From Subdoligranulum sp. (GTDB taxonomy: Bacteria; Bacillota; Clostridia; Oscillospirales; Ruminococcaceae): DNA of 38,271 bases. The position numbers were made by a program, and so were the translations under genes. Below the pieces are notes generated by a model, which saw nothing but the letters and a program-made list of their open reading frames with translations, had not been told where the DNA came from and ran no database searches. The stretch's first letter is position 1, and each line of letters starts with the position of its first letter. The DNA lies in the NCBI GenBank assembly GCA_014799685.1, contig JAAVHN010000005.1, positions 52,267 to 90,537 of the forward strand. Direction: 5' to 3'. This document shows positions 29,670-37,745 of the stretch, in pieces.

Positions 29670-31373
29670 ATGAAGGCGGACAAACGGTTGATCGATACGG
29701 CCACCGGGCGCGAGGCGGCCGATTTTGTGTTCAAAAACGTCAATGTGGTGAACGTGTTCTCCGAGGAGATTGTCACGGCGGACGTGGCCGTGACAAACGG
29801 CGTGATCGCAGGTGTGGGCAGCTATCACGGCATGGAGGAGTTAGACTGCACGGACCGATTCCTCTGCCCGGGCTTTATCGATGCGCATGTGCACATCGAA
29901 TCCAGCCTCGCCGCGCCGTTTGAGTTCGCGCGCGCCGTCACGCAGAGCGGCACCACCACCGTGGTGGCCGACCCGCACGAGATCGTCAATGTCTGCGGCG
30001 CCGGGGCCGTGCGCTACCTGCTGGACGCGACGGAAAACCTGCCGCTGAACGTCTATCTGATGCTGCCCTCCAGCGTGCCCTCCACGCCGTTCGAGACAAA
30101 CGGCGCGGATTTTACCGCCGCCGATATGGCGCCGTTCTTTTCGCATCCGCGCGTGCTGGGGCTGGGCGAGGTGATGTGCTATCCGGCCGCCGTGGCGGGC
30201 GAGGAGACAGTTCTGGAAAAGCTGGCGCTGACAGCAGACGCCGGCAAGCGCGCCGACGGCCACGCGCCCGGCCTTTCGGGCAAAGACCTGCAGGCCTACG
30301 CGGCGGCGGGCATTGGCACCGAGCACGAGTGCACCACGTTTGCCGAGGCGGCGGAAAAGCTGCGCGCCGGGCTGGCGGTGCTGGTGCGCGAGGGCAGCGC
30401 CGCGAAAAACCTCTCTGTTTTGGTAAACGGCATGCTGGACAGCGACCTGCCGGCCGACCGCTTCTTGTTCTGCACCGACGACAAGCACCTCGACGACATC
30501 GCGCGCGACGGCCATGTGCGCTGGAACGTGCGGCAGGCCATCAGCCTTGGCATGAAGCCCATTACCGCCATCAAAATGGCCACCTGGAACGCCGCGCGCG
30601 AATACGGCCTGCGCGATCTGGGCGCCGTGGCGGCGGGCTACCGCGCCGACCTGGTGCTGCTGGACAGCTTAAAACAAGTGACGGTAAACACCGTGTATAA
30701 GGACGGCCGCCCGGTATCGGAGCGGTTTGCGGGCCTGCGTGCCGTCCAGGCGCCCGAGGCGATGCTGCATTCCGTGCACTTCCGCGATGTGACGCCGGCA
30801 GATCTGGCGCTGCCCGTCCGCGGCCCTGCGCATGTGATCGAGATGGTGCCGTATCAGATCGTCACGCGTCACGCCATCGAAGAAGTGCCCGCGCAGGACG
30901 GCCTGTTTGCGCCAAATTCCGACTATACGAAGCTGTGCGTCGTGGAGCGCCACGGACGCGGCGGCGGCATCGCCGTCTGCCCGCTGAAGGGCTACGGCAT
31001 CACGGGCGGCGCCATCGCCACCAGCGTGGCACACGACAGCCACAATGTGATCGCGGCGGGCGACAACGACGCGGATCTGGTGCTGGCGATCAACCATTTA
31101 AAGCAGATCGGCGGCGGCTACGTGCTGGCCGCGCAGGGCAAAATTCTGGGTGCGCTGCCGCTGCCCCTCGGCGGGCTGATGAGCACCGCGCCGTGGGAGA
31201 ACATTCAGGATGAGGCCGGGGCGATCCTTGCAAAAGCCAAAGCGATGGGCATTCCGTACCCGGTGGACCCGTTCACGAGCCTTTCATTCATGGCGCTGCC
31301 CGTCATCCCGGAGCTGCGCCTCACCGACCGGGGCCTGTTCGACGTGACGGCCTTTGCGCCGGTGCAGCCGTGA
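29670..31373 (+). CDS. ade: Adenine deaminase
   Basis: A 567-residue amidohydrolase converting adenine to hypoxanthine in purine salvage. PGFIDAHVHIESSL (68-80) holds the metal-binding HxH (His73, His75). GHAPGLSGKDLQAYAAAGI, TEHECTT and FCTDDKHLDDI follow in the normal order, with the adenine deaminase C-terminal domain (YGITGGAIATSVAHDSHN region). Length is normal. The ATG at 29670 has AGGCGGAG upstream. Its stop overlaps the ATG of the next gene (ATGA), so the two are probably coupled. Confidence 0.94.
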   Translation: MKADKRLIDTATGREAADFVFKNVNVVNVFSEEIVTADVAVTNGVIAGVGSYHGMEELDCTDRFLCPGFIDAHVHIESSLAAPFEFARAVTQSGTTTVVADPHEIVNVCGAGAVRYLLDATENLPLNVYLMLPSSVPSTPFETNGADFTAADMAPFFSHPRVLGLGEVMCYPAAVAGEETVLEKLALTADAGKRADGHAPGLSGKDLQAYAAAGIGTEHECTTFAEAAEKLRAGLAVLVREGSAAKNLSVLVNGMLDSDLPADRFLFCTDDKHLDDIARDGHVRWNVRQAISLGMKPITAIKMATWNAAREYGLRDLGAVAAGYRADLVLLDSLKQVTVNTVYKDGRPVSERFAGLRAVQAPEAMLHSVHFRDVTPADLALPVRGPAHVIEMVPYQIVTRHAIEEVPAQDGLFAPNSDYTKLCVVERHGRGGGIAVCPLKGYGITGGAIATSVAHDSHNVIAAGDNDADLVLAINHLKQIGGGYVLAAQGKILGALPLPLGGLMSTAPWENIQDEAGAILAKAKAMGIPYPVDPFTSLSFMALPVIPELRLTDRGLFDVTAFAPVQP

Positions 31374-32146
31374 GCGGGAAAGGCGGGCCGGACGCGGTAC
31401 ACATGGCGGACGGCGGCAGGGGACCATATAAGGAAACCGGCGCAGATGCGGAAAACCGTTTCGTCGGCGCCGGCGCACTGAACCCTGAAAACAGGCCGGG
31501 TGAAATTGTTTGCGTAAACGCGGCAAACGGCCCAACCGGCCCCGAAAAAGCGGGCGTCGAAAACGAGCCCTGCACGGCGCCTGCGGAAAACCGATCCGTC
31601 GGCCCCGCCGCAATGAGCCCCAGGGCGCAGCGCGCCTACGCGCTTTTTTTGCAGGGTTACAACTGCGCGCAATCCGTTGCCGGGGCCTTCGCCGACGAGA
31701 TGGGCCTGCCGCTGGAAACCGTGATGCGCATGGCCAGCGGCTTTGGCGGCGGCATCGGCCGGCTGCGCGAGACCTGCGGCACGGTGAGCGGCATGGTGCT
31801 GGCGGCAGGGATGCTGCGCGGCTACGGCGCCCCGGAGACGGGCGAAAAAAAGACGCAGACCTATGCGATGATCCAAGAGCTTGCCGCCCGCTTTCGCGCG
31901 GCAAACGGCTCCATCGTCTGCCGGGAGCTGCTCGGCCTTGCCGTGCCCGAGGGCACGCCGCAGGCCGAAGCCCGCACGCCCGAATATTACCGCAAACGCC
32001 CCTGCCCGCGCCTCGCCGCCGAAGCCGCCGGCATTTTGGAGGCGTATCTTGCCGAAACGGCGGGGGAGACCAAGGCCGAAACGGCAAGGGAGCGCGAGGC
32101 CAAAACAGCAGGGGAGAGCGAGGTAGAAACAGCGTATGTCGGATGA
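31370..32146 (+). CDS. C_GCAxxG_C_C family protein with low-complexity ends
   Basis: 258 residues if translated from the ATG that overlaps the ade stop. Residues about 1-80 are low complexity (repeats of the GxxNEP/AENRxVG type) with no family match. The core at about 82-220 has the family pattern: GYNCAQSV, SGFGGGIGRLRETCGTVSG, IVCRELLG and RPCPRLAAEAAGILE. The spaced Cys residues suggest a metal or redox centre; members sit near oxidoreductases and transporters and their role is unknown. A second possible start, ATG at 31613 directly before the core, would drop the odd N-terminus, but it has no good ribosome site. The C-terminal tail (AETAGETKAETARER type) is repetitive and acidic. Confidence 0.78.
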   Translation: MSGKGGPDAVHMADGGRGPYKETGADAENRFVGAGALNPENRPGEIVCVNAANGPTGPEKAGVENEPCTAPAENRSVGPAAMSPRAQRAYALFLQGYNCAQSVAGAFADEMGLPLETVMRMASGFGGGIGRLRETCGTVSGMVLAAGMLRGYGAPETGEKKTQTYAMIQELAARFRAANGSIVCRELLGLAVPEGTPQAEARTPEYYRKRPCPRLAAEAAGILEAYLAETAGETKAETAREREAKTAGESEVETAYVG

Positions 32147-33047
32147 AATTTGTGCAGCGATCGCACTAAGCTTTGCTGTTCTGGTTGGTTATCTTGGATT
32201 CATAAGGAGAAGAAGGATCGCGGAAAACTGGAAACAAAAACTGATCAGAAAAGCGAAGCGGCAGGGATCGTACCGTGAAGCGATTGCAGGAAAAAAAGAA
32301 ACGGGCGCCAACGGAACTTGTTGTGCGGTTTATGAATATCAGGTGGACGGGAACCCATACCGGAAAAAAATCACTTACCCCGCTGGCAGCGAATGCCGGG
32401 AGCAAATTATAATCTATTACAACCGGAAAAATCCGTGGCAGGCGGCCTGTGAGGAAGTAACGGAAATGCAGGGTGTGGGCCTTTGCATTTTTGGCTGGTC
32501 ACTCCTGACTTTACTTGCGGTGTTTTTTCTCTTGATGGTCGTGTTTGGCGCTCCCGATGGATTCGGCGGCGAAATGGCTTTGGCATTTGAAGAGTGGAAA
32601 TTTTTGGTTTCGAATCCCCAGCTGTTGATTATAGGTGCGGCGGTCCTTGCGCTCTATGGCCTGGAAATGGGATGGATCCTGAAAAGGCAGGATGCGCAGA
32701 AACGCAGGAAAAAAGAGGCGGTAGCGGCAGGAAGAACCGTCACGGGAACCCGGATCAAGGCATGGACGGATGTATCGGATGATTTCCAGGACAGAGCGTC
32801 ACATGCAATTTATGAATACGAGGCGAACGGTAAAAAATACCGGAAAAGTGTAAGCTCCAAATATTCCGATCCTCCCGGAAAATTGGTTTTTTATTATACA
32901 AAATCCCCTGAAAAAGTATTCTCCGATTATGATAGGGACATTGTTCCCGGCCTTTTGTTTCCGGTGCTTTTCTTTTTGCCGCTGGCCGTTGTCTATTTTT
33001 GTGCAAGGCTGTTGGGCGTGGATTTGGAACTGTTGAAAAACCTCTGA
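32136..33047 (+). CDS. Membrane protein with two DUF3592-like halves
   Basis: A 303-residue protein with spans at about 7-24, 112-138, 160-178 and 268-292. Two similar extramembrane stretches lie between: one with AVYEYQVDGNPYRKKITYPAG and YYNRKNPWQA, the other with AIYEYEANGKKYRKSVSS and YYTKSPEKVF. Each resembles the DUF3592 pattern (VxYxYxVxGxxYxxxx...YYNPxxP). The protein is therefore an internal duplication. The ATG overlaps the end of the previous gene by 11 nt. Base use is AT-richer than the upstream genes, which suggests a different origin. Function unknown. Confidence 0.72.
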   Translation: MSDEICAAIALSFAVLVGYLGFIRRRRIAENWKQKLIRKAKRQGSYREAIAGKKETGANGTCCAVYEYQVDGNPYRKKITYPAGSECREQIIIYYNRKNPWQAACEEVTEMQGVGLCIFGWSLLTLLAVFFLLMVVFGAPDGFGGEMALAFEEWKFLVSNPQLLIIGAAVLALYGLEMGWILKRQDAQKRRKKEAVAAGRTVTGTRIKAWTDVSDDFQDRASHAIYEYEANGKKYRKSVSSKYSDPPGKLVFYYTKSPEKVFSDYDRDIVPGLLFPVLFFLPLAVVYFCARLLGVDLELLKNL

Positions 33048-33096
33048 ATCAATGGCGTATGATCTGCCAAGGCAAGCTCTTGCCGCAAATGACAAA

Positions 33097-33125
33097 ATCC
33101 CCGCGGCACAAGGTGCGCCGCGGGG
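33097..33125 (-). terminator. Possible leftward terminator
   Basis: CCCCGCGGC / GCCGCGGGG stem with ATTTTGTC following on the minus strand. It could end a transcript coming from the leftward promoter near 33750. Confidence 0.5.
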
Positions 33126-33652
33126 GTGAATTTGTGATTTTTGGTTTGATCGAACATCAGCGGTCTGGGCTTTTGGCCGCATTTCTCGTCTGCATTGCCT
33201 GCCCGAACGCATTTTGGGGCTTTGCCCCCTTCTCAACACTGCATGGGTCTCGATTCCTTTCTCATTGTCACGAAACAAAGTATTCTCTGCCTCTGCGCGG
33301 AAAAAGTATCCGGGAACATTTGTCAGTGCATGGGTTCCAATCCCTTTCCCAAAATCTATCTTCACTTTTTTGCCGGATCTCTGGAGAGCGATGACATCTT
33401 GCCAAAAGAAACGCATTGCCCGTGTCTGCCCGCGTAAAATATCCGCGTATCACGTATCACATATTTGCAATTTATAAGCTGTTTCCCTGACCGGAGCGGT
33501 AAGACGGGATTTTTCATCCCTGCCGTCGTTCTATCGTACAGAGTACCGGTGTGCGTGCCGTGAGCAGAGCGCGTTTCCTTCCAGACGAGACCCTGCAAAG
33601 CACTGTGGCCGCCGCTTTTGCGGGAAGGCCGCTCCTTTATCGGAGTTTGATT

Positions 33653-33715
33653 TCAGCGGTTCGTCTGAGGTGCTGCGCCCTGCACCGGCTGCACGGTTTC
33701 TTCTGCCGGGTACAT
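33653..33715 (-). CDS. Possible 20-residue peptide gene
   Basis: MYPAEETVQPVQGAAPQTNR, encoded leftward. The ATG is preceded by AAGGGGTGAG, and TATAAT lies 33 bp upstream on the same strand. The -35 (TAGAAA) is poor. No family match is possible at this length. It may be a real peptide, a leader peptide, or chance. Confidence 0.3.
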   Translation of the reverse strand: MYPAEETVQPVQGAAPQTNR

Positions 33716-33747
33716 GGGACTCACCCCTTTTCCTTTTGTTTGATTTG

Positions 33748-33776
33748 ATTATACACCATTCCGCCGCGTTTTTCTA
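33748..33776 (-). promoter_or_regulatory. Possible leftward promoter
   Basis: Minus-strand TATAAT (33748-33753) with TAGAAA 17 bp upstream (33771-33776). It abuts the rightward TTGACA at 33777. Confidence 0.4.
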
Positions 33777-33806
33777 TTGACAAAATGCATGGACTTTTTG
33801 TGTAAT
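33777..33806 (+). promoter_or_regulatory. Upstream rightward promoter of the alpha-galactosidase gene
   Basis: TTGACA (33777-33782), 18-bp spacer, TGTAAT (33801-33806). Confidence 0.55.
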
Positions 33807-33831
33807 TTATGGATAATTTGCTTAAAATATC

Positions 33832-33860
33832 TTGATATTGTGAAAAAAATATAGCATAAT
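33832..33860 (+). promoter_or_regulatory. Proximal rightward promoter of the alpha-galactosidase gene
   Basis: TTGATA (33832-33837), 17-bp spacer, CATAAT (33855-33860). The leader from here is about 210 nt. Confidence 0.6.
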
Positions 33861-34076
33861 AGATGGGGATATTTTGCCTGACCCGATGGAAAGGGCGCGA
33901 TGCATCCGTTTTTTCAACCATTGTCAGGGTATATCCGGCGAAAAGCGGGAAGCGGCTGAGGATTTTTCCCTGAAAACCGGCGCCTTCCCCAAAAAACCGG
34001 ATTACAAGAATCTCAAATGCCGTGCGCGCGGTGCGCCTGCGGCTCAAAATATCATCAGCTACTGGGGGCATGGAGA

Positions 34077-36596
34077 TTGATCACCGTAAACGAAAACCTG
34101 TTCGCGCTGGAAACGGCGCACACGGGCTACTACCTCGCCGTGCGGGACGGGCTCTTAGAAAATCTGCACTATGGCGCGCGTGTGCGCGTGCGGAATTCCG
34201 AACCGCTGCGCCAGAAAACGGACATCAGCTATGGATCGGACGTGATCCGGCATCCGTCGGATAAGACGCTCTCGCTCGACCATCTGTGTCTGGAACTCTC
34301 CCCGCTGCAAAAGGGGGATTACCGCACGCAGAGCCTTTCCATTTTGTCTTGGGACGAAACCGCGCAGCGGCCCGGCGGGCGCACGCTGGATCTCTCGTTT
34401 GTCTGCGCCCGCAAGCTGGAGGGAAGCGTTCCTCCGGAAGGCATGCCCGGCGCGTTCGGCGGCGCCGAAACGCTGGCGCTGGAGTTCACCTCGCCGCAAA
34501 ATATCGGTGTTACACTGTACTACACGGTATACCCGGAATGCGACGTCATCACGCGGCGGCTGTGCGTGCAGAACAACGCCGCGGGGCCGGTGACGCTGGA
34601 AAAGGCCATGAGCTACCAGCTCGACCTGCCCGGCAGCGGCTATGTGCTCTCGACGCTGAACGGCGCGTGGGGACGCGAGCGCCATATCGCCGAAACGCCG
34701 CTTGCGGCCGGCGCGCACACCTTCGGCAGCACGACGGGCGCTTCCTCGGCGTTCTGCAACCCGTTCTTCTTCCTCTCGGCGCCTGACGCCACCGAGTTTT
34801 CGGGCGAGGTATACGGCTTCAACCTGATCTATTCGGGCAGCCACGCGGCCTGCGCCGGGGTGAGCCCATGGGGCAAAACGCGCGTGATGGCCGGCATCCA
34901 GCCTGAGGGCTTTGCGTGGACGCTCGCACCCGGCGAAAGCTTCGAGACGCCGGAGGCCGTGCTCACGTTCAGCCGCGCGGGCAAAAACGGCATGAGCGAA
35001 AATATGCACACATTTGTGCGCGAGCATATCGTGCGCGGCAGCTGGGCCAAAAAAGAGCGCCCCGTTCTGCTGAACAACTGGGAGGGCACCTATTTCGATT
35101 TCACCGAGCGCAAGCTTTTGAGCCTCGCCAGGGACGCCGCACGCCTCGGCGCGGAGCTGTTTGTATTGGACGACGGTTGGTTCGGCGCGCGCAATGACGA
35201 TACCAAGGGCCTTGGCGATTACAATGTCAACCGCAAAAAACTGCCGGGCGGCCTTGACGGCCTTGCAAAAAAGGTGCACGGCATGGGGCTGCTCTTCGGC
35301 CTGTGGTTCGAGCCGGAGATGGTAAACGCCGATTCCGATCTCTACCGTGCGCACCCGGATTGGATCGTCTGCACGCCCGGGACGGAGCCGAGCGTCGGGC
35401 GCAACCAGTACGTGCTCGATCTCTGCCGCACCGAGGTGCAGGACTACATCATCGAAAATGTCAACGCGACGCTGGCGAGCGCGCCCATCGACTACGTAAA
35501 ATGGGATATGAACCGCAACCAGTCCGACCAGTACAGCCCGGCACTGGCGGAGCAGGGGCGCTTTTCCCACAGCTATATTTTAGGGCTGTACCGTGTGTTC
35601 CGCGAGATTGTCGAAAAGAACCCGGACGTTCTCTTTGAGGGCTGCGCCTCGGGCGGGAACCGGTTTGACCTCGGCATTCTCTGCTACATGCCGCAGATCT
35701 GGACGAGCGACGACACCGACGCCTACGAGCGGCAGCTGATCCAAACCGGCACCAGCTACGGCTACCCGCCCAGCGTGATGGGCTGCCATGTCTCGGCTGC
35801 GCCAAACCACCAGACGGCGCGCACCAGCCCCATCGAGAGCCGCTTCAATGTGGCGGCGTTCGGCGTGCTGGGCTACGAGCTGGATCTCTCTCAGCTCACC
35901 CCGGCCGAGCAAAAGGCTGTGGCGGCGCAGATCGCCTATTATAAGCAGCACCGCCGCCTGTTCCAGTACGGGCGCTTTGTGCGGCTGTGCCCGCCTTTTG
36001 GAAAAAATAAGTGCGAATGGATGGCCATTTCGCCCGACGGGGACGAGGCATTGGTGGGCGAATATCTGCACCTGCTTGTTCCGAACAGCGAAAAACCGCC
36101 GCTGCGGCTGGCGATGCTGCGGCCCGACGCGCTGTACGAGATGGAAGCGCGCCGCCAGGTGGTGGACATCCGCACCTTCGGCGGGCTTTTGAACCACGTT
36201 TTGCCGGTAAAGGTGAACACCGGCGGACACCTGATGCACGCCGTGGCCGACCGCTACATGATGCCGTGCGAGACCGAGCGCTACACCGCCTATGGGGATC
36301 TTTTGATGTACGCGGGCGTGAAGCAAAAGCAGGCGTTCACGGGGACGGGCTACAACGAAAACGTGCGGCTGATGCCGGATTTTTCCTCCCGGGTGTACTA
36401 TTTGAAGCAAGTGGAGGACGGCGCAGGACCGGGGGATACTGCGGGTTCGAAGGGGGATGCGGCGCAGAAGAACGATCCGGCGAAACCGGTGAACGGTGTG
36501 ACGGTGCAGAAAGACGGCGCTGTACAGACAGCGCATGATACCGCGGCGCAGCCGGGGAACAACACGGCGGCACAGAAAGCCGGTGCGGCACAATGA
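34077..36596 (+). CDS. GH36 alpha-galactosidase
   Basis: About 839 residues. It cleaves terminal alpha-1,6-galactose from raffinose-family sugars or galactomannan. An N-terminal beta-sandwich (about 1-330) is followed by the (beta/alpha)8 barrel with LFVLDDGWFGARNDD, GLWFEPEMVN, the nucleophile Asp477 in YVKWDMNR and the acid/base Asp545 in WTSDDTDA. A C-terminal beta domain follows. No signal peptide, so the enzyme acts on imported oligosaccharides. The start is uncertain: TTG at 34077 fits the usual family N-terminus and has GGGGG upstream; an in-frame ATG at 34017 would add a Cys-rich MPCARCACG start without a ribosome site. The last 60 residues are a Gly/Ala/Asp/Gln-rich tail. Coupled to the next gene by ATGA. 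Confidence 0.93.
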   Translation: MITVNENLFALETAHTGYYLAVRDGLLENLHYGARVRVRNSEPLRQKTDISYGSDVIRHPSDKTLSLDHLCLELSPLQKGDYRTQSLSILSWDETAQRPGGRTLDLSFVCARKLEGSVPPEGMPGAFGGAETLALEFTSPQNIGVTLYYTVYPECDVITRRLCVQNNAAGPVTLEKAMSYQLDLPGSGYVLSTLNGAWGRERHIAETPLAAGAHTFGSTTGASSAFCNPFFFLSAPDATEFSGEVYGFNLIYSGSHAACAGVSPWGKTRVMAGIQPEGFAWTLAPGESFETPEAVLTFSRAGKNGMSENMHTFVREHIVRGSWAKKERPVLLNNWEGTYFDFTERKLLSLARDAARLGAELFVLDDGWFGARNDDTKGLGDYNVNRKKLPGGLDGLAKKVHGMGLLFGLWFEPEMVNADSDLYRAHPDWIVCTPGTEPSVGRNQYVLDLCRTEVQDYIIENVNATLASAPIDYVKWDMNRNQSDQYSPALAEQGRFSHSYILGLYRVFREIVEKNPDVLFEGCASGGNRFDLGILCYMPQIWTSDDTDAYERQLIQTGTSYGYPPSVMGCHVSAAPNHQTARTSPIESRFNVAAFGVLGYELDLSQLTPAEQKAVAAQIAYYKQHRRLFQYGRFVRLCPPFGKNKCEWMAISPDGDEALVGEYLHLLVPNSEKPPLRLAMLRPDALYEMEARRQVVDIRTFGGLLNHVLPVKVNTGGHLMHAVADRYMMPCETERYTAYGDLLMYAGVKQKQAFTGTGYNENVRLMPDFSSRVYYLKQVEDGAGPGDTAGSKGDAAQKNDPAKPVNGVTVQKDGAVQTAHDTAAQPGNNTAAQKAGAAQ

Positions 36597-37048
36597 CGGA
36601 AAAGCATCTTCCTCAGCGGGCGGGAATTGAGACGCAGAACCGCGCAGATGCAGGCGCAGATTCGGGTGCGCCTGCGGCGCGCGTGCTGCTCTACGGCCTG
36701 CCGAAAGAAACACCCGCGGGCGGCGCTGTGCGGGAGATCTGCGCGGCGCTGGGCATCGCGGTAACGGAGGTGGCGCCGTACCAGCTTTTGCAGCCGGTGG
36801 GCGTATTGGCGGGCTATGAGGGCGAACCGGCACAGCTCTATTTTGGCCGCGCGCCGCAACAGCCGGTGCTGGTGCTGGCGGGGTTTACCTCTGCTGGGCT
36901 CGACGGCCTGCTTTCGGCGCTGCGCAGCGAGGGCATCCGCATCCCGCTGAAGGCCGTGCTGACGGAAACCAACCAAAACTGGAGCCTGCTTGCCCTCATC
37001 GAAGAACTGCAGCGCGAGCACGCAGCGATGCATCCGGTGCGGGGCTGA
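36593..37048 (+). CDS. DUF3783 protein
   Basis: A 151-residue protein. After a 28-residue Ala/Asp/Gly-rich start comes the DUF3783-like part: RVLLYGLP at about 30, then VLVLAGFTSAGLDGLLSALR, and IPLKAVLTETNQNWSLLALIEELQREH at the end. The role is unknown; such proteins are common in Clostridia. The ATG overlaps the galactosidase stop (ATGA), which indicates co-translation, though no functional link is known. Confidence 0.8.
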   Translation: MTEKHLPQRAGIETQNRADAGADSGAPAARVLLYGLPKETPAGGAVREICAALGIAVTEVAPYQLLQPVGVLAGYEGEPAQLYFGRAPQQPVLVLAGFTSAGLDGLLSALRSEGIRIPLKAVLTETNQNWSLLALIEELQREHAAMHPVRG

Positions 37049-37095
37049 GCGGCCCCGGCGGAATTTTGTCAGGGTTTGTGATTAAGGAGGCTGCC

Positions 37096-37617
37096 ATGAG
37101 ATTGCTATTTGAAATGGATAAAAAGGACTACGATAAATGTACGCATTCATTTGTCCGCAACTCTGCCAGAAGCATCATTATCAAAGGAAAAAAAGTTGCG
37201 ATGATTTACAGTGTTAAATACGGCTACTACAAGTTTCCCGGCGGGGGGATTGAGAATGGAGAAAATCCCGTGGATGCGATGATTCGGGAAACCCGTGAAG
37301 AATCGGGTTTAGTCGTTCTTTCTGATACAGTCAAAGAATATGGATATGTGCATCGAATTCAAAGAAGCGACGGGGACGAAACGGAGTGCTTTATTCAGGA
37401 TAACTACTACTATCTTTGCAAAACAGCAGATGAGGTTGTTTTGCAAGAACTTGATGACTATGAAGCGAAGGAAACCTATACCCTGGAATACGTTGAACCA
37501 GATGTTGCAATCAGGAAGAATCGCCAGGTAATGCAAAGTCCGTATAATCAGATGATGTTTGAGCGGGAGGCGCGTGTTCTTGAATTACTGATAGCGGATG
37601 GACTGTTTGAAAGATAA
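37096..37617 (+). CDS. Nudix hydrolase
   Basis: A 173-residue protein with a complete Nudix box at about residues 49-71 (GGGIENGENP, then REtREESG: G-x5-E-x7-REUxEExGU). Such enzymes hydrolyse nucleoside diphosphates linked to another group; the substrate cannot be predicted here. The ATG at 37096 has AAGGAGG upstream. The base composition is clearly AT-richer than the galactosidase operon. A strong terminator and a recombinase gene follow, so it may belong to the edge of the mobile element or be a neighbouring acquired gene. Confidence 0.88.
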   Translation: MRLLFEMDKKDYDKCTHSFVRNSARSIIIKGKKVAMIYSVKYGYYKFPGGGIENGENPVDAMIRETREESGLVVLSDTVKEYGYVHRIQRSDGDETECFIQDNYYYLCKTADEVVLQELDDYEAKETYTLEYVEPDVAIRKNRQVMQSPYNQMMFEREARVLELLIADGLFER

Positions 37618-37696
37618 ATTCAGGTTTATCTGTTAAATCCTCTGCAACCCTTGATATTTCAAGGCTTTCCGCTAACTGAATGTTCAAACCTTATGC

Positions 37697-37745
37697 ACTT
37701 TCCCTTGTTTTTTCCCTTACGGGCTGAAACAAGGGAAAGTTTTTT
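37697..37745 (+). terminator. Intrinsic terminator between the Nudix and recombinase genes
   Basis: A 14-bp perfect stem (37697-37710 with 37727-37740) followed by TTTTT on the plus strand. It ends the Nudix gene and sits directly beside the recombinase stop codon. Confidence 0.8.

Larger units (their letters stand above)
33048..34076. other. About 1 kb without a confident gene, with divergent promoters at its right end
   Basis: Contents: a GC-rich stem-loop (33097-33125); two related segments with CCCATGCA/TGCATGGG near 33239-33262 and 33327-33345; a short leftward frame with a good ribosome site (33653-33715); a leftward -10 box (33748-33753); and two rightward promoters (33777-33806 and 33832-33860). 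Longer open frames lack ribosome sites. Confidence 0.5.

Noticed and set aside
32799-33416. Leftward frame with KGIGTHA and KGIETHA peptides, slightly like NPCBM domains
   Set aside because: No ribosome site, it overlaps the 32136-33047 gene, and the rest of the translation shows no domain. The double motif comes from two related DNA segments near 33239-33345.
33721-34071. Leftward 116-codon frame upstream of the galactosidase gene
   Set aside because: It covers the galactosidase promoters and has neither a ribosome site nor a recognisable family.
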